The position numbers were made by a program, and so were the translations under genes. The notes beneath the pieces were generated by a model. It did not search any database, was not told the origin of the DNA, and saw nothing but the letters and a program-made list of their open reading frames with translations. 64,000 nt of DNA from Oryzias latipes. Taxonomy: Eukaryota; Chordata; Actinopteri; Beloniformes; Adrianichthyidae. Location: positions 1,694,485 through 1,758,484 of the forward strand of contig NC_019870.2 of assembly GCF_002234675.1 (NCBI RefSeq), written 5' to 3'. Each line of letters opens with the position of its first letter. Positions within the stretch are counted from its first letter, which is position 1. This document shows positions 11,251 to 24,600 of the stretch, piece by piece.

Positions 11251-13540
11251 ACGAAACGGAATCTCAACAAAAACATTTTAACTCCTTTTTTTTGGTTTCA
11301 AATTCAAATAAAACAACGAAGCATCTAAAACTAAAAAACTAAACAAACGACTGTAAAAAACATTCCAAAAGTTTGACTTGAGTGTCTGTTTGTTTATTTT
11401 GAAAACGGGAATGTGTACACACCCAGAAAAAAACTAAACAAAAGAGCTTTATATAGAAACAAAAAAACAAGACAGAAAAATAAAAAATTGAGTAGATAAA
11501 AAAATACACTAGAAAACTACATCTTAGTTACATCCTTCAGAGTGTTTATTAATAGTCCTACTTTATGTTTACATTATACCTGTTAATAATGTAATGTCTT
11601 TGTTTTGCTAATTTACATTTACATTACATTTTTACGCCTTTATAATGTTGCCATACACTTCTCATTTATGTTTATGTTGTAGTTTAACTTGTTTTATAGT
11701 GAAACACACACTGGTGCTTCAGCAGAGATGCTTTTGAAACTGCAATGTTAAATCAACCAAAAATAAAAGTAAAGTAAAAATGATGTGATGCTGTTTTAGG
11801 GAGGAGCAGGAGAAACGGAGCTTCTGTCCAGATTACAAAACACCAAGCCGGAAATATGAGAGCATCAGACAAAGAGCGTAAGGTGGAACCAAACAGACAT
11901 CAGAGCTGTTTTTGGGACCAAAACACACAAACTCCACAAACCAACAACCTGCTGGATGTGATAAAATCCACAGACAAAATGAATCATTTTATCATAAACG
12001 GCCAAAACCTCACAGGAATCTGTTTGTTTAACAAAACTGTGTGTAAATGCCTGAAGAAGGAAATAAGACGATTCGTCACGAGGAATTCTGGATTTTGTTT
12101 TCCTTTATAATAGACAAGAAAACAATGTCGGGTAAAAAATAAATAAATAAAAAATATGGTTAAAACATGTTCAAGTTATAACTGTTGTAAACTATTTTTC
12201 AAAGTATTTATTTATATTTTTAATACTAACATCAATAAAAGACATATTTGTTTAAATAAAGTTATGAATCGGTAGAATTTTTTTTAGCACTTTTCTCTAA
12301 ACATTGTTAGTGTTGCTGCTGTCAGTTATGCTTTAGGCAGTCATGATTCAAAATAATAAATAATAAGTTTTGTTTCAGTGAGATTATAACTGCTAATGAA
12401 ACATTTAATGATGTCAGATCAACGATCAGAAATACAAAGATCTGATAAAAGTCATCTTTCCTTTTTAGTTTAGCTTTTTCTATGTGGCAGCTTAAAGAAT
12501 GTCCAGACTTTTTTCTCTAATAATATCATTTTTTATGTATTTTATATAACATATATGCAAATAATTTATTTTAATGTTTTTTTTCCAAATGCACGTGGTG
12601 TAGTGCATAGCACTCTCAGCTGCTGGACCTGGTTCAAATCCGTGCTTGGATCTTTCTGGCGTTTTCCCCGGGGCTCTGATTTACTCCCACAGTCCAAAAA
12701 CATGCTGCATCGGTTTATTAGTGTTTCTGAAGTGTGATTGTGTGACAGAGTGGCGATCTGTCCAGGATGAACCCCACCTGCAGTTGCTGGGATAGGCTCC
12801 AGTGACCCCGTGACCCCGAACAGGAATCCAGTGGGTGTAGAGAACAGATATGTACTTCTTCTTGTTTAGAACAGGCGGATGTCGCCATCTTAATTGGTTA
12901 CAGGATGGTTTCAGTCATGTTTATTCATTACATGTTCAGTAATGATTGCTTTACGACTCAAATGGAAAAGTTCAGCAGGGATACCATGAGACATTAACAG
13001 ATTCAAAGAAGCTGTTTGAAGACGGACACATTAAGATTTTTTGATTTTTAAAAATCGAATCACTTCTTAAATTTGTTTATTTTGGTCTTAAGAAAAATCA
13101 GATTTTTTAAAGCTAAAAATGATCCGTCTCATCAGAGTCCGAACTTTTTCTGGCAGGTTTTTGTTCTCTGCGTTTAGGAATTTACTGTAGCAATAAATTG
13201 AAAACTAAAATGTACATTTTGTCTCAACTTTCGAGTTTAAAACTGTCCAATTCAAGGTGACAAACGGGAGATTTTTACAGATGATCACTTAAATCTGTTA
13301 AACTATTAACTGGTTAAAAATTTTATAAATCATTTTTTTAGTTTTTTTATATCTTACCTGGCTTTCCTAATTATCAATAATGATGTCAGTAAGCCATTGA
13401 TCTAATAAAGAACATAATAATAAATGATGTTCGTTATTCAAATAAGAATCTTTCGAATAAAATAGTAAAAATATGTAGACTGAAATAATATATTTTTTAA
13501 ATCATTTGATAAAAATAATTATGAGGCTATTCTAATCTCA
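11251..13540. other. AT-rich intergenic spacer between divergent ube2l3-like and zfyve16 genes
   Basis: No coding exon recognised. Long A/T runs and AATAAA-like motifs are common. The only structured item seen is the SINE at 12590-12850. Confidence 0.55.
12590..12850 (+). mobile_element. tRNA-derived SINE
   Basis: The head GTGGTGTAGTGCATAGC resembles a tRNA A box, and GGTTCAAATCC 40 bases later is a good B box, so pol III promoter elements are visible. The body contains TCCCACAGTCCAAAAACATG and the GCTCCAGTGACCCCGTGACC block, both shared with the minus-strand SINE near 54.8-55.1 kb. Confidence 0.8.
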
Positions 13541-13741
13541 GTCCACGCCACAGGGGTCCACGCGGAGGTTTCCTCGCGGGGGGCGGGACAGAAAGTGACG
13601 TCACAGCTCGTCCAAGATGGCCGCGCGAGTGCTCCAGTGAGGCTAACTCACTGATGACTAACAAACGTTTGCCTCGCGCTCGGAGACTGGCGGAAGCGTT
13701 TTCACTCGGAACCTTCGAGCCCATGGAGTAAAAGTGCGCAG
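13540..13741 (+). promoter_or_regulatory. CpG-rich promoter and first non-coding exon of zfyve16
   Basis: A sharp GC- and CpG-rich island in AT-rich surroundings. It has a GC box (GGGGCGGG) near 13580, a perfect CRE (TGACGTCA) at 13596-13603 and a YY1-like site (CCAAGATGGCCGC) at 13612. A candidate exon ends CAG|GTACGA at 13741. The next recognisable gene downstream in this direction is zfyve16, whose start codon is at 18621. Confidence 0.65.
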
Positions 13742-14420
13742 GTACGAAACCGCCATCTGCCCGGGTCGGTCGACCGACCGCTCCCCCGCTAGCTGGTGCT
13801 GGGAGCAATATTACCAGGCTAACTTTACTTTAGCCTCACCTGCGTTAAGCTCGTTAGTTCGGGTGGTGGGGGTCATTTAAGTACGACCGCTGCGTCCTTT
13901 AGTGGAGGCTAAAGACATCGGCGTCGAGCGGCGGTTGGTTTTACTGGGATTAGTTGTGTTATTTCATCGCTTGTTGTTGTTTTTGGTGTTGAAGGAAACA
14001 CCGGAGTCTGTCTTCAGTTTGACCAACTAACGAACTAACTTCAAACGAGCTGTTTGTTGAACTCGTTAAATGTCGCAGAGTTCAACCGAAAACAAACGGG
14101 TTGATTTGGGTGTCCGAGGTGTTAACAGTGACGTGTGCAACCTGTGGAAATCAATGTCAATCAGTGAAACTTCCTGCTCTATGGCGGCCCAAAAGGGCCA
14201 AATTCATCAAAGGAAAACAAACAGTTCAACAAGCTCAGATTTCTTAATAGAAAAACTCAATGTTGACACGTTTTAGCTCCACTTTTCCCTGTATTTTCCT
14301 GTAAAGGTTGTCACTTATGGCGTCTGGACTGAAAATCTTCTCCAACTCATCCTTTATCTTTGTGCTAAAAGCAGATTGTTAAAGTTTGTAGTTAGTCTGT
14401 GGGCTGGGATTAGGTCACAC

Positions 14421-15539
14421 CAGTGGCGTGCGGTGAGGTTATGGCTGGTGAGGCACTGACTCAGTCAGATTTACAATGAAAGAACTGAATATTTCAGCGT
14501 TCATTCAACAGCAGCTAAGAGCGTATAAAGTAGATACAAGAACATATTTGTCCTATATTCCCATATTTCTTTTATAGACGTGGATAGAACACTCTTCTTG
14601 TGTATAAATTATTCATATCTACTGTAAACAAATTAAAGTATACAGATGTGTTCAGCACACATTTGACCCCCAGTAACTATTTCTGGTATTTTTCCAACTT
14701 GAAATTCGGCAGCTTTAATCAGTGTTATCAAATATTGTCTGTGAAAATGATCATAAAAATAAATGATTTTACTTACATTTTTTTCCACTTACTCCCATGT
14801 TATTAAAAAAAAAAAAAAATTGATAACATGTTTGGCCTTAGATTTTGAGTCCATGTGTCGATCCTTCTCCACAAAAAGCTCTATGACCTGTTGGAAGTCT
14901 TCTTTATTTTCCTTTAGTTTATGAGTTTCTTCCTCTCAATGGAGAAAGACGTCCTTAGTCTGTTTCTACGGCAGCAGTGTAGCTACAAAGCAGCTGTCGG
15001 CTCACGTCTGCCCCCTGCTGGTGAGGCATGCCTAAAGCCTTTTCTATGGGCCTACAGCAGCGTTTTCAGCGCACGTCTCTGTTAACATTGAGTCCTGCCG
15101 TCAGACATGAAGCACAGAGCCCACCAGGAGATTCAGCTTGTCTGTGATGCACAACACTCAAATTTTGCGATTTTAACCCCAGAAACTGTGGAAAATGTGT
15201 TGAGTGGACTTGTGCCCAGCTCAGTGGCCTTTCGGTTAGAGTGTCCGCCCTGTGACTGGAGGGTTGTCGCAGGCCGAGTCATACCAAAGACTTTAAAAAT
15301 GGGACCCAATGCTTGACACTCAGCCTTAGTATTAAATCCACCCGAGCGCGGCTGTGTCTGCAGCTCACTGGGAAGGGTCAAATGCGGAGAACAAATTTCG
15401 CACACCTAGGTGTGTGACAGTGTGATATAATTTAATGTATATTTAACACAGATCAATGGAAAATAATATTTACTTAACCTTTTTCTTTACCTTTTTTCTA
15501 TTTTATCACGATCATGACTTGCCTCACCTCACGTCTCTG
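14421..15539. mobile_element. hAT-type non-autonomous element
   Basis: A perfect 8-bp target duplication, GGTCACAC, flanks the element (14413-14420 and 15540-15547). The termini are imperfect inverted repeats: CAGTGGCGTGCGGTGAGG on the left, and the complement of the right end reads CAGAGACGTGAGGTGAGG. It has no transposase. A SINE (15218-15432) is nested within it. Confidence 0.8.
15218..15432 (+). mobile_element. SINE nested in hAT element
   Basis: The head CTCAGTGGCC...GGTTAGAGTGTCCGCCCTG and the body GGCCGAGTCATACCAAAGAC, GGTCAAATGCGGAGAAC and CACACCTAGGTGTGTGACA match a SINE common in teleosts as I remember it. It interrupts the hAT element and so inserted later. Confidence 0.75.
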
Positions 15540-16800
15540 GGTCACACTGGGATGTCGTACTACATCAGTTTCTGACTTTGACTGTATGGAAGCCCCCAAA
15601 GGGTTAAACTCAAAACCTAAAAAATACACAAACAGAAAAAAAAAGAATAAACTTCAAAACTATTACCCAACTTTTTAACACGTAGCTTTAGCAAATTGTT
15701 TACTTATTTACTCCAAAACAGTTTAACTGTATCTTATTTATTTTTCTTCTACATTTGTTTGGGTTTTCTTCTTTACATTTACGTTTAATTTCTTCAAATG
15801 CTTTTGTGTATCATTTGCCGACTGTGGCGTGTTTTCTGTGGTGTCCATCATTGGTTCTGGCGGTTCGCGTCATTCATGGAGCCGGTTCTCCTGTCGGCTT
15901 TCCTCAGGAGTTCTCCCTGTTCTGCTGCGTTTTGGTGGAATTTGGGAGGTCTGAGTTGGAAAAAGCAAATCATTTGTATGTTGATGTTTTTCTAAACGTA
16001 TAGACCACTTTACACTGCATTTATACAGAAAAAAACCAAGATGGCTGCAGAGTTGACCTCCTGTTTTTAGTCAGAACCTTCCTCACGTCTATTTTGATCT
16101 CTTCCTTGTCACAGAGCAAATGACTTTGATGCATTTATGGATTCCTTTACTCCTTTGTACTTCCATTTCAGTCCCATGCAGACTCATGTTGATGCGAGTC
16201 TCAATCACTGCATTGTTTTGCTGGGGTCGGTGCAGCTCTGACTTCCTCTTTTACGTCTATTTTTAACCCAACAAACACTTGGTCACCGGGTGAAGGAGGC
16301 GTTCACGCCGTCTTTGTGTTGCGACACGTCCCTGTCCTTCTTGGAGGAACTTTCCAGCAGGGCTCTCCGGGTGAATGAAGCGTTCAGACGCAGTCAGACC
16401 GGCTTGAACATTAACCTGTCATCTATTTACTGAAGTCTCAGTTATCTGAACCCTGAGTTTTTCCAGGTTTCTGCTTGAAAGTTATTTTAAACTCCTGAAT
16501 TTCTTTATATTTCGGTGCAGTTTCTCAGCTCCGCTGCTTTTTCACTTGTAAACATTTTTCATTGGATTTTATGAACTTAGCTGTAAAAGTTCCCGTCTGC
16601 TATTAAAGAGCAGAAACCAGCAGAATGTCCCGCATCAGGCTTTAAGTCTCCTGTTTAATGAAACTTTTTACAGAAACCGTCTGAACTAAACAGATTCCAG
16701 TGGTCCGACTGCAGCTTAAAGTGGTGGTGTGACTCCGGTTCAGCCTGGATCTAGTTCCTCTGTTTCCGTGGATCTTTTTATGGATTTCTTCATTCTGCAG

Positions 16801-16907
16801 ATCCATTCTTTGGCTTCGGGCGACTTTAAAGTTTGTGGTCAAGTCAGACCAGCTTCCTCTGTGAAGGCTGACCCACAGGAAGCGGACAGACCTCCCGGTG
16901 TCTACAG
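16801..16907 (+). other. possible 5' UTR exon of zfyve16
   Basis: A pyrimidine-rich acceptor (TTCTTCATTCTGCAG, ending 16800) and a near-consensus donor (CTACAG|GTGAGT at 16908) bracket 107 bases with no long open frame leading to the zfyve16 start. It could be an optional leader exon. Splice-site quality is the only evidence. Confidence 0.35.
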
Positions 16908-17084
16908 GTGAGTTCAGGTTTGGCTATGAAGGTCTCATTTTACAACTCTTGAAGAGATGTTTTCTGCGTTTCTAAACTGTGAAAAGATATTTTTAACCTT
17001 TTGTTTTTTATTGGGTGGATCTATTTGTGTCCCTCTGATGGTTGAAGGTTTAAAAAAGGTGTTTTGTGATCCTGCAGTCTTCAT

Positions 17085-17690
17085 CACAGTTCCACCACCG
17101 TGAGAGAACCCAGTTTCTGTGTTCCTCTCCACAAACGTCTGGCAGGTAAAGCATACATGGAGCAACACAACCAAGTGGTTGGAATAACATACAGGAACGT
17201 GTGCAGAATATGGACTGGAAACCCCAAAGTAAAAACACCTCCGAAGGTGGTAGAGAATGAGAGGGCAGAGATCCTGTGGGACTTCCAGATCCGGACTGAT
17301 AGGATGGTAATGGAGAACCAACCAGACATTGTAGTGGTGGATAAAGAACAGAGGAAAGCCGTTGTAGTGGATGTGGCAGTGCCAAGCGATGGGAACATCA
17401 GGAAGAAGGAACATGAGAAACTGGAGAAATACCAGGGACTCAGAGAAGAACAGGAGAAAGCCTGGAAAGTGAAGGTGACAGTGGTGCCTGTGGTAATTGG
17501 AGCACTCGGGGCAGTAACCCCCAAGCTGGAGGAGTGGCTACAACAGATACCTGGAAAGACCTCAGACCTCTCAGTCCAGGAAAGAACAGGAACAGCTAAG
17601 ATACTGCAGGACCCTCAAGCTCCCAGGCCTCTGGTAGAGGACCCCAGCTTGGAGGAGAAACCACTTTCATTTGATTTGAAATACAGATGC
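17085..17690 (+). mobile_element. 3' end of a non-LTR retrotransposon ORF
   Basis: One open frame reads a C-terminal segment with NQPDIVVVDK, AVVVDVAVPSD, a KKEHEKLEKYQGLREE block and VVPVVIGALGAVTPKL. This PDI...D...VDVAVPSD arrangement is found at the end of many LINE-type polyproteins in fish and invertebrates and looks like a restriction-type endonuclease fold (my inference). Upstream reverse-transcriptase sequence is absent, so it is a 5'-truncated copy. It lies in the 5' intron of zfyve16. Confidence 0.6.
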
Positions 17691-17860
17691 TGCTGTCAGG
17701 AAGAGCAACTCGTGTCTTTCACTCCGTCTTTGGATCATAGACGTGTTACACCGACATCAAAATCTGTGATGTCACGCCAGCTTTTGGGCGGGAAGCCTAA
17801 AGCGGGACACTTTTATTCACTGGACTTGACTCCACCCAACTCGGTGACATTTCTAAACCA

Positions 17861-18234
17861 ACTGTATCTGAGAACTGGACTGAGTGCCCCCCCCCCCCCC
17901 CCCCCCCCCCATGGCGTTCCAAACAGGAAGTACCCAAAATCTTATTGAGTTCTATAGAGAAATAAACAGCTGTTACTCAGTCGTTCTATTGGTCAGAATA
18001 ATCATTCTTGCTCTGATACCTTTTCCTCATTTTTAAAATATTTTTTCTGTATTTCATGTTAAAAACTGACCAATCAGTTGCCTCATAAAAATTGGCGGAG
18101 CCTGCCCTTCCCCCACGCCCACTATTCTAGGGGTGTGGCCTTCCAGCAAGCTCACTCCTGATTGGTGAGAAATGATGGGTCAGACCCTTGGCTGGAGCTG
18201 GAAGTAAACACTCAGTCCAGTTCTGTTCTACAGT
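17861..18234 (+). mobile_element. MITE with both inverted termini
   Basis: The left end is ACTGTATCTGAGAACTGGAC followed by TGAGTG. The right end is CACTCAGTCCAGTTCT followed by GTTCTACAGT, the inverted form. A run of about 25 C lies just inside the left end. Internal landmarks (GGCGTTCCAAACAGGAAG, ATTGGTCAGAA, GGCGGAGCCTGC, CTCACTCCTGATTGG) are shared with the other copies in the window. No coding capacity. Confidence 0.85.
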
Positions 18235-18551
18235 CAACGGGTCTGACTTGTTTGTTTTGAGGATCAAGTTGGACTTTTTAATAAAGAAGTCAAAGAGAAT
18301 GAGGTTTTGTCTGAAAACTGCCTCCAGTGGTCATTTGAGGAACTGCAGCATTTTGGATATTTCTGGGTCTTTAGTTTTATGCTCACAGGGGGCGAACATA
18401 AAAAAAAAAATTTAAAATACAACTTAATTTTAGCTTCTTAAGACTAATCTGTAGTATCGGTCAAGGAGAACTTTGTTAGAAGGTCGATCTTGTTCTCTTC
18501 AGTCTTCCTGTAGCCGTGATCATTTCTGACCCGCCTTCTGCTCCTTCACAG

Positions 18552-18620
18552 CCCGTGACGATGGAGCGGCTGTAGAGGTTTCCTGGACCGGAAAGATCCG
18601 CCCCTTTGGCGCGGCGCAGC
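18552..18620 (+). promoter_or_regulatory. zfyve16 leader with a 4-codon upstream ORF
   Basis: After the acceptor at 18551 the leader contains ATG GAG CGG CTG TAG (18561-18575), ending 45 bases before the main start. The stop also shows there is no in-frame N-terminal extension through it. Such uORFs often lower translation; no effect is shown here. Confidence 0.6.
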
Positions 18621-21600
18621 ATGGACAGCTTCTTCAAAGCCGCCGTGTGTGATCTGGACAAACTGCTGGACGACTTTGAGCTCAATTCTGGTGAGACCCT
18701 TCGGAAAAACTTGCATGTCACACACATTAAGTCTAGAACCACCACAGCCTGACCTTTGACCTCAGGAAGATGCAGCCATCTGAAAATTTCCAAAAAATCC
18801 CCTTTTGGCCATCTACAAATTTAAATTCTTCCCAGATGTTTTGATGCATCGCCTCCTGACTCCTCCAGCATCATTTGGGATAAAACTTGGGAAAAATGTT
18901 CGGATTACAAGTTTGTAGATTTTGTACGGTGTTAGCAAATTGCAAAAGTGGCGTTCCCTTTTGCTCCAACATTTTGTGCTAGAATATTGTGAAATTTTTA
19001 CATATGAATCGTTGATTTTTTTCACATTATAATACAAAGCTGACTTTAAATTAATATCTGATTTACAGCTATTTTTTTATATAATGCGATTTTATGGCTT
19101 TGTTTGTCAAAGGTTAATACCAATGTGCCTGGCAGCTACTTGACTTATTCATTTTTTATCCCATTTACAGCAATTTTGTACTAAATAATGGCTGCTGTTC
19201 ATGTTCACTATTGTTTAAACCGAATGTTACAGACATTTCCAAATCATACACCAAATAGGACACAAATTGTTCAATTATCGTGTTTAAAAACTAAATGGGG
19301 AAATATTTTCCAAAAAGCAGTTTTTCAAGTTCTTCTTTCTTAAAGTTTCATATGTCGTGAGTTGTTGGAGACGATATATATCGATTATCACATTATCGCC
19401 ATATCGTGATGGTATTGTTATCTTTAGCAATATATTGCAAATCGTATCGGATCGTACGGTTCCCAGTGATTCTGAGTGAAAGCTATGAAAAAATGCTCCA
19501 AACCTAAACTGAGACGAAGCTCCGCCTCAATCAGCAGCATCTTCTTCCCCCTCTAACAGTACCAGATGGGTTAGAACCGCCCTCTCCCCCTAAGCAGGGG
19601 TTGACATAGCCCAGAAATTTGCACTGGCCCACAGGGCCAGTAGTTTTTGAAAGTTACTGGCCCGACACCGCGCACAGCGAGACCCGCCGCTCCGCAGGTG
19701 CTTGCAACTTTAGGGGAGTCCGGGGGCATGCCCCCCCGGAAAATTTTAATATGGTGCAATTTGGTGCATTCTGGTGACATCTAGCACTTATTTATACACT
19801 TTTCAATGACTAAAAATAGAGCATATCAAACTTAAATCTGCTCTAGTCTGTTTCAGATGTTTTGAAGAGAGCACTGCAGTGTAGTAGGTAACACTAGTTA
19901 AGAAGTTTTCATGCTGCTTCTAATCACTGCTATTTCACATTTGTTCCTAATCAATAGTTAAGAAGTTTTATTGACTTTTTTGCCCTGACTGCCTTAAGGT
20001 TCTGCTTTTTGTTACTGTTGCAAAGTTACATTTACTTTTTAGTTACTTTAGTTACCTAATTAAATTAAATAATTGAAAAATTAAATACAATTAAATTACT
20101 GAGATCATTCAGCTAACTAGAAATACTTACAGTGTTGTAAAGAAAAACAAAATTAAGTAGTTTGACCTTATACTCTGTTTGAGTGTGAGATTCAGGTATT
20201 TGGAGTTGCCTTTGATTCTTTGACATTTAGCTTAAAGCTTAGTGCATACAGTTTCATCTTCAATGCATTCATTAAATATCTTGCTGTCCATAGCACTAAT
20301 TCCACCCATTACTCCATCTAACATATTCCTATCTATTCCTGCCATGTCTTCCACATCTCTGACATGCTTCATTCTCTCTTCAGTGACGGTGTTGGATTTA
20401 TGATCATCGCGGTGAAAAACCACCAGGGGGCGCGCTGATATGTGTGTCAGTTTAAATATATCTGCCTAAAATGTAATAATAACCCACTGGCTTGTTCCTT
20501 CGTTGTTGCCGTTTAACATTGTTTAGTATTGAATTGTTACATTCAATAAAGTTTGAAAAAAAAATTGAGTGAGCGCGTGCCGCGTGGTGCTCGGCAGTGA
20601 CAGCCGCGCGCGCGCAGGCGGGAGAGGAGGAGAAGAGTGATAAAAGGTTTCCCATAGAAACCCTTGAAGTCTGAACACAGGACTAGCAGAGTGAATTATA
20701 AAGACGAGGTAAATCTACACGTTTTCGCAAAATATACTTTATTGTAAAAGGTGAAAAATGTATTAATTGTTAGATATTTTAGTGGCCCGAGCGGACAAGT
20801 AAAAAATAAAGTCTTGTGGTCCGTACTGCTCGAAAAACAGGACCGGGCCAGCGGACAAATGGCTATGTCGAGCCCTGCTAAGCGATGACCTCCTCCTAAA
20901 AGAGGTTGGAGTAATCCATTTTCTTTTAGAAGAAGCTCCTTTTTGCTCATGTTAAGTTCAGACTTTTGGTTTTTAACGTGAAACGTTTCTGCTTTCAGAT
21001 GAACTGGAGTGCAGACCCACGTTCCTGAAGCCCCCCGCCTACCCCTTCTCCTCTCTGGGATCTCCCTCGGAGCCCCCCGTCGCCCCGCCGAGCCTCCCGG
21101 ACCTCAGCTCCATCCACTATGGTTCTGCCAGCAGCTGCCTGGACGGCCCTGGCGCTCGGATCTCCGGCTCTCAGGACGGTGAGGTCGAAGGTCGTCCCCT
21201 CACAGGAGTCGACCTTCTCTCCTCTGTGGATCACGGCACAACCAAAAGCTCCGCCCCTCCCTGCCCGGACCGCAATCTGAAACCAGTGTGCGACCTGGTG
21301 AACGACACCAGCTCCGCCATGCTGGTCCGGACCGACAGCCACGATGCGTTCAGGGAGCTGGAGGCGGTGGAGACGCAGGAAGAGGAGGCGCTGCTGGTGG
21401 ATTTCGACAGCCCTGTTGTCACGGAGCACAGAGGAGCAGACGCCACCGGTGGCGAGGAAGGTCCGAGCTGCTCGGAGACGCTGCTGGAGCTAAGCGGCGG
21501 GTTCTCTGCCTCCCTCAGCCTGCTGGACGTCATCCTGTCTGCAGCCGCAGACCGAGGCTCCGAGCTCTCCGAAGACTCGCCGTCCACCGCCGCCTCCGCT

Positions 21601-24600
21601 GATGGTGAGCAGGTCCCGGGCTCTGTCCGCTCAGACCAGGACCTGCAGGTCTCTGCGGACCCCCGGGAGTGGGATGATGCTGACGGCAGCGGAGAAACGA
21701 GCTCAGTGAAATGTGACCATGACGCTGAAGCGGCGCGTCCTCTGGACCTCAGAGGCGGGTCTTCCGGTGGTGGAGCGCTCGGTTTGTCCTGCCCGCCGCT
21801 GGCTGCGTTCCGAGGCCCCGCGGGGTCCAGGACTTCAGAGGATGGCAGTGAGGAAGAGCCGCCAGAGGAGGAAGAGGACGTGTGCGAGAGCGCAGAGGCG
21901 GACTCCCTGCTGGTCTCCCACGCCCTGGAGAACCGCATGCAGGAAAGCGCTGACGCGGATCAGATCGCTGAGGTCAGACTGTCCCCGGAAGGACAGCAAG
22001 TCCTCATGGAGCCTGCTGTTGCCCCCACAGACATGTCCCCTGACCAGTCTGAAACCAGCCCCCTGGACCCCCCAGAGTTTGGTTTCGAGTATCTGCCGGA
22101 GAGCGACCAGGCGGAGCTGCTGGTCACAGACGAGGAGCTGGACGCCTTCCTGAAGGAGCACGCGGAGGCGGAGCAGGGCGCCGGGGGGCCTTACTGCGGC
22201 GGGCCCGAGTCACATCCGGGCCTGGGGTGCTGGCTTGAGAAGAGCGAGCTGCGGATGTGCGGCCAGGAGAGGCAGGAGGGCGTGCAGGGTGGGGCCTCTC
22301 CAGAAAGCGACAGAGCCTGCGCCTCCGCAGAAGGAGGTTCTGATCCGGCTGCTCCGGCAGGATCAGAGAACTCCCACGCACTACGGCAGGAACGCTCCCC
22401 TGGAGTAAACCGTTCTCTAACAAGCCCCGACCAGCCGACCTCCTATGGAGGTGCCAGACCCAAACTCTCACACCACCTGACTGCAAGACCCCCACCAGCA
22501 GGAGAGGACGAGGAGGAGCGCATTCCGGCGCTGGCTGCTCCTCCAGGATCAGCAGAGAACGAGGACAGTTCAAGCACCAGTCCCGCAGAGGAACACCCCA
22601 GCCCTCCGTACCCCTCCCAGGAGCACCAGGAGTACAGCGTGGGGTACGAGGAGCTGTCCGAGCCCCCGCCCTATCCCGGCGAGCCGCTCCCAGACGCCGC
22701 GGGGTCGGCCAACGGCAGGAGAGACGGAGGGGAGGAGCTGGGGAGCAGACAGCCCGCCTGGGTCCCAGACGCAGACGCCCCCAACTGCATGAACTGCAAC
22801 CAGAAGTTCACTTTCACCAGGAGGCGGCACCACTGCCGCGCCTGCGGACGGGTAAGCTCCGCCCACGGCCAGCTCACTGAGCCGCTCAACATTTCAGTTT
22901 CTGTGCTTTATTCTGCAGATGACATCATCGCTTTTAGCCTTATTCTGATCCAAAATGTCACTTTTTATCACTTAAAAATCTGGGAAAATGTTTTATATAA
23001 ATTAGTTTCATTTATCATAAAGTAACAGTGTCTATAATTCAGAATCTCTTCAACTTCAGACGACAAATATGACCTCGACCATTTTCCCGAAGTAAAAACT
23101 TCAAACATTTTCCAACAACTATTTATGAATTCATTGTTCTGGTGATGAAAACGTGGATGGTTTATAAAAAATTTTTTTTTACAAGAAATTGGTCAAACGC
23201 AATGCATTGTGGTCTATATTTGCCAATCTAGTGAGCATCGATGCGCACTGGAGGCTTCTGGGAAATTTTTAGGGCTCTGGATTTTGGAATTACTCGGACA
23301 GCTCTACACAATGGCGAACGCACAACAAAGTGAGACAGCCTGCTGCATTTTGGCTTGTTGGAGCCGGCGGGCACTTCCTGTTTGAAACGCCTGGGGGGGA
23401 GGGGTCACTGAGGTCAGTTCTCAGATACAGTCACTGGTTTTGATCAGCCCACCAGGCCTGGAGGAGCAGCCTCCTGCTGGTTTTCCTGCCGATCTGGATC
23501 AGGTGTGTTTAGCCAATAAGGAGCTTCAATGGGAAGATGGTTGGAAGACGTGTTGGACTCCAGCCGCTGAGGCCTGGATTCTGATTCGGGTTAACTACGG
23601 CCCGGGGGTATTAAGCTCAATCCGGCCTGCCAAACTAGAACAGATGATCCTGATGATCCTTCATGTTTTATTTTCCCTGTAATTCTGCAGTTTCCCTATA
23701 GATGGTGCTCTAACTTATTGTGTTGTTGGAAGTTTTTTTTTTTTTTTCGTTTTTGGGGCATTTTCTGAGTCGAACGTTCACTTTTCCCATCATTCCAACA
23801 TCACCTGAACGCAACATTTTTCTTGGTTTGTGTTTTCAACCCATTGGAGCGCTAAAATGACAACAGAAGGGGAAAAACTCCAACATGTTGTTTCATTGCG
23901 TATAGAAGGTTTTCGTCTTGATTCCATGTTAATTCTGTTTTTTTTCTTCTCCAACTTGATTTTGTGAAAGTGGTTTTAAAGTACGAATACCAAGAAAGGA
24001 GAGTTTGACCCAGTCTGGAAGCACAGAAGTGATAAAAGTGCTGAAACATTCAAATCTCTGTCTGCATTTCTGCTAAAGTTTGTCAAATGAGTCTAGTTTT
24101 TGTTTTGCTCTGATAAACGTAACGTAGCACGTGAGTCACAAACGTTTCTGCCTTTTTTCTGTCCGAATCCTCTCATGAAAAGGCGGATTTCACCCTGAGG
24201 TCTAAAAATAGCTCAGTGGGAGCAGAGAGCATGAGTCAGCGTTTGTGTCTGCAGCGTAAAGCTGCAGCTAAGCCCGTTAAGGAGGAGGCGCCGTCCCGGC
24301 AGCGCCCTGTTCCCGGCTCAGAGGTCGGCCGCAGGGCCGCAGAGGCGTCACGGCGATCCCTGCGCTCGCTGACGTCCTCCTCTGTCCTCTGGCAGGTGTA
24401 CTGCACGCTGTGCTGCAGCAGGAAGTGCAAGCTGAAGTACCTGGACAAAGAGGCCCGAGTCTGCGTCATCTGCTTTCACATCATCAACACAGGTAAGACC
24501 GCCGCGCCGCCGCCCGCAAACACACGAACAGTTCCCGCTTTCTAAATGTTTGAGAGCTCGGGGAACAACCGAAGGCGGGTTGTCTGCAGAACCCGGAGCG

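Noticed and set aside
21231-21938. 235-codon minus-strand Ser-rich frame
   Set aside because: Antisense shadow of the large zfyve16 exon.
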